64,000 nucleotides of DNA from Physcousia sp015060555 (GTDB lineage: Bacteria > Bacteroidota > Bacteroidia > Bacteroidales > Bacteroidaceae): the NCBI GenBank assembly GCA_015060555.1, contig SUYG01000020.1, positions 1 through 64,000 on the forward strand, written 5' to 3'. Below the pieces are notes generated by a model that did no database searches, was not told the origin of the DNA, and worked only from the letters and a program-made list of their open reading frames with translations. A program made the translations under genes and the position numbers. Numbering within the stretch: the stretch's first letter is position 1; each line of letters starts with the position of its first letter. Positions 1 through 8,483 of the stretch are shown here, one piece after another.

Positions 1-1
1 G

Positions 2-526
2 CATAAAAGGTTTACTTGCATTCCCGACTACTCTGTAGTCAAAGCCAATGGTCACACCATACTCTGTGTGGGTGGAGCAATATCTGTTGACCGTCAGCCA
101 AGAATAGATGCATGGGAACACAATCAAAGAAAGGCACATAGGTACAGCCATAACTCTTCTGACAATGAACTTCTTTCACCCAACTATTATTGGCAAGATG
201 AAGCTCCAGTTTTCAACAATGACTTATTATCTGAGATAACAAACTTGCATAAGATAGATACAGTAGTGACACATACTGCCCCATCTTTCTGTGAACTACA
301 GAACAAAGATGGATTACTGCAATGGGCAATATATGACAACAGTCTGTTAGAAGATGTACAGAAGGAACGTGAGACAATGGATGTAATCTATACCAAATTG
401 AGAGCAGTGCCCGAGACACTTACACATTGGTATTACGGTCACTTTCATCAAAGCTGGCATTCATCTATTAATGGAGTCCTATTCAAGATGTTAGACATCA
501 TGGAACTGGCTGAAATTACCCCTTGA
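2..526 (+). CDS. Metallophosphoesterase-like protein, C-terminal part
   Basis: The frame is open from the left edge, so the N-terminus lies outside the window. About 174 residues remain. Visible motifs are VGGAISVDRQPR, VVTHTAP and WYYGHFHQ. In calcineurin-like phosphoesterases the histidines of the last two kinds of motif bind the dinuclear metal centre, and the VGG(A)xSxDxxxR segment is typical of the serine/threonine phosphatase-like or nuclease-like subgroup. The substrate cannot be told from this fragment. The N-terminal DxH and GDxxD motifs expected of the family are not in view. An ATG at 68 exists but is internal to the open frame and is unlikely to be the start. Confidence 0.72.
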   Translation, partial: HKRFTCIPDYSVVKANGHTILCVGGAISVDRQPRIDAWEHNQRKAHRYSHNSSDNELLSPNYYWQDEAPVFNNDLLSEITNLHKIDTVVTHTAPSFCELQNKDGLLQWAIYDNSLLEDVQKERETMDVIYTKLRAVPETLTHWYYGHFHQSWHSSINGVLFKMLDIMELAEITP

Positions 527-580
527 CTAAATCAAGTTTTATAACGCTATTATGTACAACATTGGCCAAATGTAGCGGGG

Positions 581-626
581 TTATATTTTATATTTTGTAT
601 TTTATATTTTGTATTTTGCATTTTGG
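581..626. repeat. Single-arm short-unit repeat after the phosphoesterase gene
   Basis: The stretch repeats TATTTTATATTTTG-like units of about 8 nt (TATTTTGT, TATTTTAT, TATTTTGC). It is followed by a C-run/G-run hairpin (CCCCTTTAGGGGG) and by two TACACCTTGCTGC words at about 663 and 686. No gene is seen between 527 and 1028. Confidence 0.7.
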
Positions 627-805
627 GGTCTTCCCTACGCTCCCCTTTAGGGGGCTCGGGGGCTACACCTTGCTGCGTTGGCGTTTACACCTTGCTGCAT
701 CGCGCTTCGATGCATGGTGCGTTGTTTTTTGATGCTGCAAAGATACAACATTCCCATTGCGGTTTTCGAATGTTTTGGCAACTTTTTTAGGAAAATTTCA
801 GTGGG

Positions 806-966
806 TAGTCATTAGCAGTCATTAGTCATTAGTCATTAAGGATTTCGGGAACGGCATTTTCCCTCACTAATAGTATAATAATATATTAATATATTATTAT
901 ACTATTAGTGCCGTTTCCCGGTGTTCTGTTTTTCTTAATGACTAATGACTAATGACTAATGACTAA
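806..966. repeat. Composite inverted repeat 1 (tagtcat arms, palindromic core)
   Basis: The left arm (806-838) repeats the 7-mer AGTCATT about four times. The right arm (934-966) repeats the complementary AATGACT about four times. Inside these lie a second imperfect arm pair (CGGGAACGGC and GCCGTTTCCCG) and a perfect 46-bp palindrome at 865-910 made of A/T-rich sequence. The whole could fold as one long hairpin. It sits downstream of both flanking genes (convergent), where it could act in transcript ends, but it has no T-run like an ordinary terminator. Confidence 0.88.
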
Positions 967-1028
967 ATGAACATAAAGTTCTTCTCATTGATTGATATGC
1001 TTTTCCCACCACTTATTCGTGTTGTTGT

Positions 1029-3293
1029 TTACTTGATTAGTATTTTCTTTCCGTTCCGCATATATAGTCCTTTTACTGACGGACGTTTTGCATAGCGACG
1101 GCCTTGCAGGTCATAAATGCCTTCACGGAACAGGAAAGAGGTTTGAGGAGCCGACAGCGTATTGATGTTTGTATCCTCGTCTGAAATGAATGTTCCACAG
1201 ATGACGCCGCGCCCGACAGTGGACATATACACACGACCATAGACGTTCATGTCACCGCAGACAATCTGTGCATTGCCGGGGCCGCCGAACTGATGTTGGT
1301 CGTCATTGATGCGCGTCCAGGTGATGCCTTGGTCATCGCTGCGATAGAGACCAAGAGGCTGTGATGTGGTCTTGCGTCCCCAGATGTAGAGCGACGGATA
1401 GTCGTCGTCAGTCTTTCCCCGTCCTGTGCCGATGCAGGTACATGAACTCATGGTGATGTTCTTAGCGGTTGGCGAGCCGGTGTCGCAGCCCGTGAGGTGG
1501 GTGATACCACTGTTGCCTCGCGCTACCCACACGTCGCCCTGCCTGCCGTCAACCACGCACATGCGGCCTACTACGCCCGAGAGAGCCTTGGTCTTCTTCG
1601 TGAAGGTGTCGGTGGTCGGGTCATAGATAAATATGTAAAAGGTGGAACCGCTCATACCATAGAAAACGTAATTGCAAACTGGGTCGGCATAGAGGTTGAT
1701 GCCTGAGGGAGCAGTGACGATTTCTGCCCATGTCTGTCCTTTGTCGAGAGAGTAGAAAGGACGATTGTCCGATGGGCGGGCAATGAGGATGTCGCCTTCT
1801 GCCGATAAGGTACACCAGGAGATACCTTTGTCGGCTACGGGCTTGGTCTTTTTCACCCAAGAGGAACCTCCATTCTGGCTCAGGTACAAATCGCCAGCAC
1901 CGCGTAGCATAAGTTTTACTTGCCGTGCAGCAATGGCAAATGCACTAGTGGAACCCATAGAGGGAGTGAATCGTTTGTAGTATTGCGTCACGTCGGGGTA
2001 GAGACAACCGTCGTAATCTCCGATGGTGACGGCCAATGGTGCTTCTGCCACGCTGACAATGTTGAGCGGCACGGTTTCTTCAAGTCCAGTCACGCACGCT
2101 TGAAAACGTGGTTTCGAGGCCCAGAGATTCTTGGTAGTCATGATGCCGTTGCCGGAGCAAAACCACGCACGCGAACTGTTATGGGGATCTATCTGTGCAC
2201 TACCACACCAATGCAGGTGAAAGCCTGATGCCAACCACTTGATTAGGCTCTCGCTGTAGGTGCTTCGTCCGCTTTCCGCCAGGTTAATCCACGTTTTGCC
2301 ACCGTTCTTCGAAATCCAGACTTGGTCGCCCCAGGTCGTACTGCTCGTAGTCCAGTATTGTCCCCACCATAATCCCATGGATACCGCCATCAGGTGTTCG
2401 GGATTGTCGTAAGCTACAGAGATGTCGCCAAACGACACTTTTTGAGGAGAAATATCTGTCCATGTGCCTGTAGTCAAATCAAGCTTCATCAGGGCACCAG
2501 CTCCGCTCGTACCAGGTCCCTCGCTGTCGCTGTAGGCCACATAAAGCGTCTTGCCGTCGGGCGCGAGGCAACAGCGGTGGGGCATATAGTCAGTGCGGGC
2601 ACCATCTATAACCGTCCATGTTGTTCCTCTGTCCTCAGAGCGAAACAGGTTTGCTGCACCTTTGTAGAGATGGCCTGCTACCACAGTGGAACTGTCCAGA
2701 AACTGGACGAACGACATTTTCCTGTCGTTGACAAATGTAGTCTGCGCCACACGCTTCCACGTCTTGCCACTATTCTCAGACTTCCATAACCCTCGTGTAC
2801 GAGAACCGCACAATAGTAATTGACCGCCCAGTGGACATACGGCAAGCCGTTCGCCGCTCTGCCGTCCGTAGTCGTTGCCGTGAGCTGGGAACTGACTGGT
2901 CACCGTAGCCAGTTGTGTGAAGGTATCGCCATAGTCTTCAGAACAGAGAATAGCACTGAGACCGCTGTTCCAATACGATGTGCCGCAGTACATATAAACT
3001 TTATTAGGCGATGAGGGGTCGATGGCCATACTCTCCACGCCCATCAATCCCGCCTTGTTCTCAGGCAGGAAATCGCTGATAGGCGTCCATTCTTCTTTAT
3101 CGGGATTCCATCTGTAGGCACCGCCCACATCGGTACGGGCATACACCAACCCCTCCTGCTGTGGACAGGTGATGATGCCCGATACAAACCCTGCACCACC
3201 GAAGGGAAGCGCATTCCATTCGTAATGACCTGTTTGTGCATAAGAAGCGGAGGATATGATCATCAGCGCCACTGCAAGTTTTTTTATACTCAT
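1029..3293 (-). CDS. GH74 xyloglucanase-like secreted protein
   Basis: This 754-residue protein has a signal peptide (residues 1-19, ending SASYAQ). It starts with the GH74 pattern GGAGFVSGI and ARTDVGGAYRW; D55 in the latter corresponds to a catalytic aspartate in GH74 enzymes. At least seven Asp-box motifs of the form SxDxGxTW are spread along the chain (for example SENSGKTWKRV and SDDQGITWTRI), as expected for the two seven-bladed propellers of GH74. These enzymes cut xyloglucan, either endo or from the reducing end. The C-terminus (YDLQGRRY, then GLYMRNGKKILIK) is the short sorting-type tail shared with other secreted proteins here. The gene stands alone on the minus strand. Substrate mode cannot be set without the exo-loop being examined in a model. 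Confidence 0.88.
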   Translation of the reverse strand: MSIKKLAVALMIISSASYAQTGHYEWNALPFGGAGFVSGIITCPQQEGLVYARTDVGGAYRWNPDKEEWTPISDFLPENKAGLMGVESMAIDPSSPNKVYMYCGTSYWNSGLSAILCSEDYGDTFTQLATVTSQFPAHGNDYGRQSGERLAVCPLGGQLLLCGSRTRGLWKSENSGKTWKRVAQTTFVNDRKMSFVQFLDSSTVVAGHLYKGAANLFRSEDRGTTWTVIDGARTDYMPHRCCLAPDGKTLYVAYSDSEGPGTSGAGALMKLDLTTGTWTDISPQKVSFGDISVAYDNPEHLMAVSMGLWWGQYWTTSSTTWGDQVWISKNGGKTWINLAESGRSTYSESLIKWLASGFHLHWCGSAQIDPHNSSRAWFCSGNGIMTTKNLWASKPRFQACVTGLEETVPLNIVSVAEAPLAVTIGDYDGCLYPDVTQYYKRFTPSMGSTSAFAIAARQVKLMLRGAGDLYLSQNGGSSWVKKTKPVADKGISWCTLSAEGDILIARPSDNRPFYSLDKGQTWAEIVTAPSGINLYADPVCNYVFYGMSGSTFYIFIYDPTTDTFTKKTKALSGVVGRMCVVDGRQGDVWVARGNSGITHLTGCDTGSPTAKNITMSSCTCIGTGRGKTDDDYPSLYIWGRKTTSQPLGLYRSDDQGITWTRINDDQHQFGGPGNAQIVCGDMNVYGRVYMSTVGRGVICGTFISDEDTNINTLSAPQTSFLFREGIYDLQGRRYAKRPSVKGLYMRNGKKILIK

Positions 3294-3370
3294 ATATCGA
3301 CGAAATATTTGACAGAATGACTCATATACCTATAATATAGTTAATCCATTTGTTAATTGATTATTTGGTG

Positions 3371-3378
3371 CAAATATA
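3371..3378 (-). promoter_or_regulatory. -7 box of the GH74 gene
   Basis: On the minus strand this reads TATATTTG, matching the Bacteroidota TAnnTTTG box, about 78 nt ahead of the start codon. The ATGAGAC half-sites found at other promoters in the window are absent at the corresponding distance. Confidence 0.5.
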
Positions 3379-3537
3379 ATAAAAAGAATATTAGCTTTGT
3401 ACTGTTTTCGCCTAAAATCACTCTGTTTTATAGAATTTTATCTCCAAATTCGCATTTTTATCGAATTTGGAAGCAAAATACACGCATATAACTCTAAATA
3501 TGAGATATGATACAACGATCAGCGGCCGCACTTTAGT

Positions 3538-3738
3538 ACACACAGTCACACAGTCACGCAGTCACACAGTCACATTTTGAAATCGCGATGGTGTCACGAA
3601 AAGGTGGAAATAAATTTTAATTATATATATTATATATAATTATATATAATATATATAATTAAAGCTATCTACTACCATTCTGTGACAATGAAAAACGGAA
3701 ATGTGACTGTGTGACTGCGTGACTGTGTGACTGCGTGC
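3538..3738. repeat. Composite inverted repeat 2 (cacacagt arms, palindromic core)
   Basis: The left arm (3538-3575) repeats the 8-mers CACACAGT and CACGCAGT; the right arm (3700-3738) repeats GTGACTGT and GTGACTGC, its complement. The centre at 3616-3663 is a perfect 48-bp palindrome of only A and T. The plan is the same as in the element at 806-966 but the sequence is unrelated. Confidence 0.9.
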
Positions 3739-3784
3739 ACAAGCAGAAATGCATGTACAAAAGGCCGTAATTTATGTAAATAAG

Positions 3785-3843
3785 AAGAGCAAGGTCTTAA
3801 GCGCGTAAGACCTTGCTCTTACGCCTCGAAGACCATGGTCTTC
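3785..3843. repeat. Two adjacent hairpins
   Basis: Arms 3785-3799 and 3806-3820 pair perfectly over 15 bp around the loop AGCGCG. A perfect 16-bp palindrome (GAAGACCATGGTCTTC) follows at 3828-3843 and leads into a T-run. The word GACCTTGCTCTTAC of the first hairpin recurs three times in the array at 23034-23099. No transcribed gene lies directly upstream on the plus strand, so a simple terminator role is not obvious. Confidence 0.85.
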
Positions 3844-3941
3844 TTTTTTTCTTCCTTTTGACAGTGCAAAGGTACGAAAATATTGACACACTCAAAATAT
3901 TTCTCGAATTATTTTTACAAAATTTTCATAGCGTCCCATGA

Positions 3942-4116
3942 TGCGTTGCGTGTTGCAGCGTTGCAGTTGAAAACACAGAGTATGGGTAGGTCAAAATTAC
4001 GCCCTACTTTATATTATATATAATATATTTATATATTATATATAATATAAAGTAGAACCATTTTTCACCCCTTGCAATCCCTTCTCATGGACTGCAACGG
4101 TGCAACGGTGCAACGC
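3942..4116. repeat. Composite inverted repeat 3 (gcgttgc arms, palindromic core)
   Basis: The left arm (3942-3968) repeats GCGTTGC/TGTTGCA units and the right arm (4091-4116) repeats TGCAACGG. The core at 4004-4055 has two 24-bp perfect arms separated by TTTA. It lies about 200 bp after element 2 and has the same architecture with another unit sequence. Together with the hairpins at 3785-3843 it fills most of the gap 3294-4417, in which I see no gene. Confidence 0.88.
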
Positions 4117-4308
4117 CATTATTTTTAGCAGCGTGTCTTTTCCTAAATATAGTTGACTCCTTTTAGGCCTTTAACATTTTCCTATCCATACGGAAAAGGT
4201 TGACACTTTCTTCCGGCATTGGTTGCGCTGTTGTGGCCCTTGCTGCTGGTTTCTGATTGTATTGTTAACGGCGGCAAAGATGCACATTTTTTTGCACTCT
4301 TTCCCCTG

Positions 4309-4376
4309 ATGAGACGTTTTTCGCTATTTATGAGACATTCTTTTTACACGCGTATGATTATATACCGCTACTTTTG
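4309..4376 (+). promoter_or_regulatory. Operator half-sites and promoter of the 4418 gene
   Basis: Direct repeats ATGAGACG (4309-4316) and ATGAGACA (4330-4337) are 21 bp apart, which places them on one face of the helix. The -7 box TACTTTTG is at 4369-4376, leaving exactly 31 nt between the second half-site and the box. The same arrangement occurs before 8484, 13186 and the minus-strand gene at 45062. A transcriptional activator is inferred; its identity is not shown by the sequence. Confidence 0.75.
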
Positions 4377-4417
4377 CGCCCGAAAATTTGATTTATCAAC
4401 TAAAAACTAAAACTTTT

Positions 4418-6803
4418 ATGAGAAAATTTCTATTATTAACTGCCACCTTGCTCCTTATTGGAGTGGGGGGGGGCAAAAGCTGTTAAGAAGGTCACAATTG
4501 AAAAACAAAAAGACCTGACAACGACAACTGGTACTACTTTTGGGGATGTAAGTATTAATTACACCAAGTACACGGTTGACAATGTTCCCAAAAAAGCTTT
4601 CGACACTGAGTTTGATAAAAAAGATTATGAGAAGGTCGTTATAGAATTTGCAGAAGCAACAACGACGGCAGAATGGCTGTTAACTGATATAGAAGAACCA
4701 TATGCGCATGGTAGCTCATATCAAGTTATTGCGCTTGGAACTTTGAAATGTGAAGCAAATTTGACGTTGTCAAAGAATGGTCATATTGTGTTGGGAGCTG
4801 GCAATCCGGATGTGGAACGTAGTGTCGTTATCGCATGTCTCTATATGTATAAGACCGTTGGTGGACTAAGAGTAGGCGAATTCATTCCTGTTACAAAAGG
4901 TGTTGACGCAACAACCGAAACAGTTGCTAAAACTGTGAATGGAGGATCAGCATCAGGTGCAAAGGCTTTTGATATAAGTAGTGTTGATGTTACAAATGGA
5001 GGTGCTGGTGATGCAAATCGACTAATTTTCTCATTTTCTTCGCCAACAGTTGGAAAATGGGTCATTAATTGTGATGGTGTTGAGACAGAAATCCCTGCTA
5101 ACACCTTAGATTATAGTTTGGATATCACAGGTAAGACAACTATATCCAGCCTGTCTTTGAGTATGGGTGATGGCGATTTCCCTCGTCGTAATAATTTTGA
5201 GAAGTTAACTCTTGTCTATGATGAAGAGGTTGAGTTTACCTCAATAGCTAATGCGTCAGATTGGAGTACTTTTGCAGCTGCAGTAAATGGAGGTGCTACA
5301 GACAAGTGTGCTGTCCTCACTGATGACATTACCATTACTGATGGTACAATGATTGGTACAGAGTCAAACAAGTATGCTGGCACATTTGACGGGGCAGGAC
5401 ATACTCTTTCTTTCACTTATGATGGCGCCGGCAGTAAAATTGCCCCTTTCAACTTCACAAACGGTGCTACCATTGTTGATTTGAAGACTACTGGAAGTAT
5501 TACCTCTACAGGTAACTGTCTTGGCGGTATTATTGGCGATGCTTACGGTGAAAACCAGTTGATTCGTTGTGCCAGCGATATGACGATGACATCTAATGAT
5601 TCTGGAAACGGTCGTGTTGGCGGACTTGTTGGAAGATGCACTAAGGCAGAGAACTCTATTACCTTTACCAATTGTTTGTATAATGGCGCAATCAGTTCTG
5701 CAACGGCAGATTATGCTTGTGGATTTGTTGGTTGGTCATCAGATTGTACCTTAAAAGTAAGCAACTGTTTGGTCGCTCCTAAAAGTGTTACAAATGGAGG
5801 TAAAAACTTCAGTGACCAAGCCATTACAATTCCCGCTGGTAAATATGCCTTCTATACAACTCAATTTGGTTCCAGCACTCAGGGCACGAAGCCAACAGAT
5901 GCACAGCTGTATAATGGCTATGTTGCTTATACTTTGAATAGCGATATCTCCGATGGCGTCCTTTTCTTTGGTCAGGGCAAGTTGAATTCATCAGTGGTGG
6001 AATTGCCCTCAATGACTTCTGATGCTTCGAAGAAGGTATATAAAGCCTCTAATGAAGCATTATATGCTAATTCCGATGGTCTGCTCCCAGACCCCGCCTT
6101 ATCTGGAAAACTTGCATGGAAGATGGCTATGATATGGGACCCTATTTATTTTGTAACTCTTCCTGCAGCCTCAGCAAGCAATTTTAATCTTTATGGTTCA
6201 GCAGATTCATATATTCTCAACGTGTCAAGTGCAGGCGCAACAACGCTCGTAGTTCCATTTGATGTAGAAGAGGCAAATATTCCCTCCGGCGTAAAGGTGT
6301 ATAATTTATCGTTTGATGGAACGGACATTACGGCAACAAAAGTTAATAGTATTACCGCAAACAAGCCAGTGCTTATCAATGCTCCAGAAGGAGAATATAG
6401 ATTAGAGTCTGGCATCTACTATAGTGAAATTATAAACTTTTCTTCTTATGGCAATCCTACTAACGGTGCATTAACAGGTGTATATAACACATCTCTCCCA
6501 TTCTCATACGTTCCTAAAGATGCTTATGTGCTTCAAAACGGTCCAGAGGGACTGTGCTTCTATCAAGTCGATGCCGAGAACACCATCAAGATTACTTCCT
6601 TCCGCGCTTATCTTACAGCAGATGCTGGAGACGCTCGTGCACTGAGCATTAAATTCCCCGATGACGAGACGGCCATCAACAAGGTTCAGGATTCAAGTAT
6701 TAAGGTTCAGGATTCTGAGATCTACAACCTTGCAGGTCAGCGCATGAGCAAGCCCCAGAAGGGCGTGAACATTGTCAATGGCAAAAAGGTGCTTGTGAAG
6801 TAA
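4418..6803 (+). CDS. Secreted GLUG-repeat protein, frame broken at a poly-G tract
   Basis: ATG at 4418 gives a clear signal peptide (MRKFLLLTATLLLIGVGG), almost the same as that of the 8484 gene. The frame then fails: nine Gs at 4465-4473 lead to a stop at 4484, while the rest of the protein reads in the frame open from 4458. Eight Gs would join signal and body into one protein of about 794 residues. The body has an N-terminal jelly-roll-like region, a GLUG-type beta-helix at roughly 5250-5770 (GGIIGDAYG, GGLVGRC, CGFVGWSS), a conserved beta domain and the tail YNLAGQRM ... GVNIVNGKKVLVK. It is probably a surface-exposed or released protein; its ligand is unknown. The mismatch may be phase variation, a pseudogene, or a sequencing error. 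Confidence 0.8.
4465..4473. repeat. Homopolymeric tract of nine G in a signal peptide
   Basis: The run interrupts the hydrophobic leader of the 4418 gene. With nine Gs translation from 4418 stops after 22 residues; with eight (or eleven) it continues through the whole protein. Runs of this kind are known slippage sites in other bacteria. Confidence 0.9.
6681..6715. repeat. In-frame repeat before the C-terminal tail
   Basis: The 14-mer AAGGTTCAGGATTC occurs at 6681 and again at 6702, a 21-nt step, so it adds KVQDS twice without changing frame. It resembles the short-unit repeats of the intergenic regions. Confidence 0.8.
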
Positions 6804-6838
6804 AAGAGAAAATACATAATTTAAAATGAATACGCAGT

Positions 6839-7015
6839 ATGAAAAAGACATATATTGAACCCACGATCAAAGTAGTCAAAGTACAACAAACTCAGATGAT
6901 TGCCGCCAGTCCTGCTGGCGCAGATACAGCGAAAAGCAACAAAGCTAGCAGCGAATACGAAACACTTACAAAGGAAAACGACTTCAGCAATATCTGGGAC
7001 GATGACGATGAATAA
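6839..7015 (+). CDS. Small acidic protein paired with the secreted protein
   Basis: This 58-residue frame starts MKKTYIEPTIKVVKVQ and ends NDFSNIWDDDDE. It follows the secreted-protein gene by 35 nt and ends just before a strong terminator, so both are likely in one transcript. A similar peptide follows the 8484 gene: both share MKKxYIxPT, a Q at residue 17-19, and FSxxWDxW-like or FSNIWD then a D/E-rich end. No signal peptide or membrane segment is visible. Small proteins of this look are common in Prevotella and Bacteroides but I know no assigned function. The recurrence at two loci is the main evidence that it is a real gene. Confidence 0.75.
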   Translation: MKKTYIEPTIKVVKVQQTQMIAASPAGADTAKSNKASSEYETLTKENDFSNIWDDDDE

Positions 7016-7054
7016 GGGCTGAAGCCCATGTGCTTATAATAGTTAGTTAGTTGT

Positions 7055-7089
7055 GAAGCCTCGCGAGCATGCCCGCGGGGCTTCTTTTT
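7055..7089 (+). terminator. Terminator of the first cassette
   Basis: The stem GAAGCCTCGCG pairs with CGCGGGGCTTC around a short loop and is followed by five Ts. The lead-in AGTTAGTTAGTTGTG and the GCCTCGC stem also occur at the end of the second cassette. Confidence 0.9.
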
Positions 7090-7103
7090 GTGTCATTTTG
7101 AAG

Positions 7104-8192
7104 TTAGAGCCGGGATGGGCTCTCAGCACACAAGGCGTGCGCCATCAGATTCAGCGATTGGCATTGTGCGGCAGCGATTTTCCGTCGGTCATTGTGATGC
7201 TCCCAGGGCGCCAGCATCAGCAGTCGGCCTGCAGCACAAGCATCGAACTGCTCGCCCGACGGCTTCGAAAGCGGAGTGAAGCCGTTCTCCACAAGTACAA
7301 TCAGCGGTAGCCCTTCGTTGAAGGCGGCTCGCATCACAGCCTTCTCGCCAGGTGAGATGGCCGGTGACACCAGTACAGCACCGCGTCTGGCCAGCGCCAA
7401 ATAGCGGGCAACCTCCTCCTGCACCTGCGTCGGAGAACAGCGACGCGAGACCCGCACCTGCACGCGCTGCGGCGCACTTAGCAGATCGCGATTGCCAATA
7501 GCTGAGAACGTGTTGCCACCAACGTTGACATGAAAATGCGGCCGCAGCCAATCTGGGCATTGCCGTTTCATCAGCAGTCGGCGGGGATTGTCGGCCAGAT
7601 AATGCAGCCAGCGTTCCAGCTGCCCTGCGCGCAGGAGCAGGCGGTCGTTGTAGCCGCTGGCAAACAGCAGTCCATGCTCGCGGTCATAAGCCTCCCGTGG
7701 CGGTCGTGGTCGCACGTCAGTTGCAGGGGGCTCTAAGGCTTCTGGCTGATCGTTTTCCGTGGGGCGTGGCAATGCCACAGCAGACCGAACTCCTTGTCCG
7801 AGCACCAGCGCCCGGTAGTCCTTGTTACAGCCCGCCTTGAAGCCTGATATCATCTGGCCCAGATGGTGCGCTGTCTGCTCATGCACAAAGAGAATGCCAT
7901 GCAGGTGGTCTGGCATCAGCTGGCAGGCTAGCACCTCCACCTGAGCATAGCGCTGAGCGATAGCATAGAAGTTCTCCTGAACGCGCACTCCCAATGGCGA
8001 AGGAATCGTACGCGGCGCCGACGCGCTCCCTTCTGGAGCCGTCACATCACCCACGACCTCGCCCAACAGCGGACGCCGGCCCTCGATGACCATCGTAACC
8101 ATATACATACGACGTCCCCGATAGTCAGCCCACTGGCTCCGTCGCTGCATCGAGGGCTTCACATCCCCCGCAAAAGGATTCTTCTCACTCAT
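7104..8192 (-). CDS. RAYT-like (Y1/IS200-type) transposase with extra C-terminal domain
   Basis: The chosen ATG (8192) gives 362 residues; sequence upstream of it in the frame is not protein-like. Residues 93-98 (MPDHLH) form the HUH metal-binding motif, with H96 and H98, of single-stranded DNA transposases. Y181 and Y198 (the latter in LHYLADNPRR) are candidates for the catalytic tyrosine. REP-associated transposases of this family act on palindromic repeats as single strands. Residues about 240-345 go beyond the usual domain: GAVLVSPAISPGEKAVM and LPLIVLVENGF look like a Rossmann-type SLOG/DprA-like fold. No flanking IS ends were found. The window is rich in palindromes, which could be substrates, but that link is inference. 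Confidence 0.82.
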   Translation of the reverse strand: MSEKNPFAGDVKPSMQRRSQWADYRGRRMYMVTMVIEGRRPLLGEVVGDVTAPEGSASAPRTIPSPLGVRVQENFYAIAQRYAQVEVLACQLMPDHLHGILFVHEQTAHHLGQMISGFKAGCNKDYRALVLGQGVRSAVALPRPTENDQPEALEPPATDVRPRPPREAYDREHGLLFASGYNDRLLLRAGQLERWLHYLADNPRRLLMKRQCPDWLRPHFHVNVGGNTFSAIGNRDLLSAPQRVQVRVSRRCSPTQVQEEVARYLALARRGAVLVSPAISPGEKAVMRAAFNEGLPLIVLVENGFTPLSKPSGEQFDACAAGRLLMLAPWEHHNDRRKIAAAQCQSLNLMAHALCAESPSRL

Positions 8193-8373
8193 TGTGCTGC
8201 AAAGGTAGGGATAATTATTAAAAGAGAAAATGTAAAATAAAAAAAATAATAGTTGAACCTCGTTTTTGTTACCTCGGGAGTCTGCACGTGTTACCTTGGG
8301 AGTCTGCAAATGTAGGCTCAAGTTCTGTGAGATCTGTGTTATCTGTGTAATATTAGAGGCCCTTTTTTCGCTG

Positions 8374-8441
8374 ATGAGACATTTTTCGCTATTTATGCAA
8401 CATAATTTTTGTGTAACAACTCCCCTCTCCCATTAACTTTG
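8374..8441 (+). promoter_or_regulatory. Operator half-sites and promoter of the 8484 gene
   Basis: ATGAGACA (8374-8381) and the weaker ATGCAACA (8395-8402) are 21 bp apart, and the -7 box TAACTTTG (8434-8441) begins 31 nt after the second. The spacer TTTTTCGCTATTT matches that before the 4418 gene, and the leader ACTAAAAACTAAA just before the start codon is shared too. Confidence 0.75.
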
Positions 8442-8483
8442 CATCCAAAATCATCAAAATTTAAACTAAAAACTAAATCTTTT

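Noticed and set aside
3828..3850. Hairpin and T-run as a terminator on the plus strand
   Set aside because: No plus-strand gene ends upstream within 3 kb, so it is listed as a repeat and not as a terminator.
4219..4410. Short open frame of 63 codons before the 4418 gene
   Set aside because: It covers the operator and promoter of the 4418 gene and shows no protein-like features.
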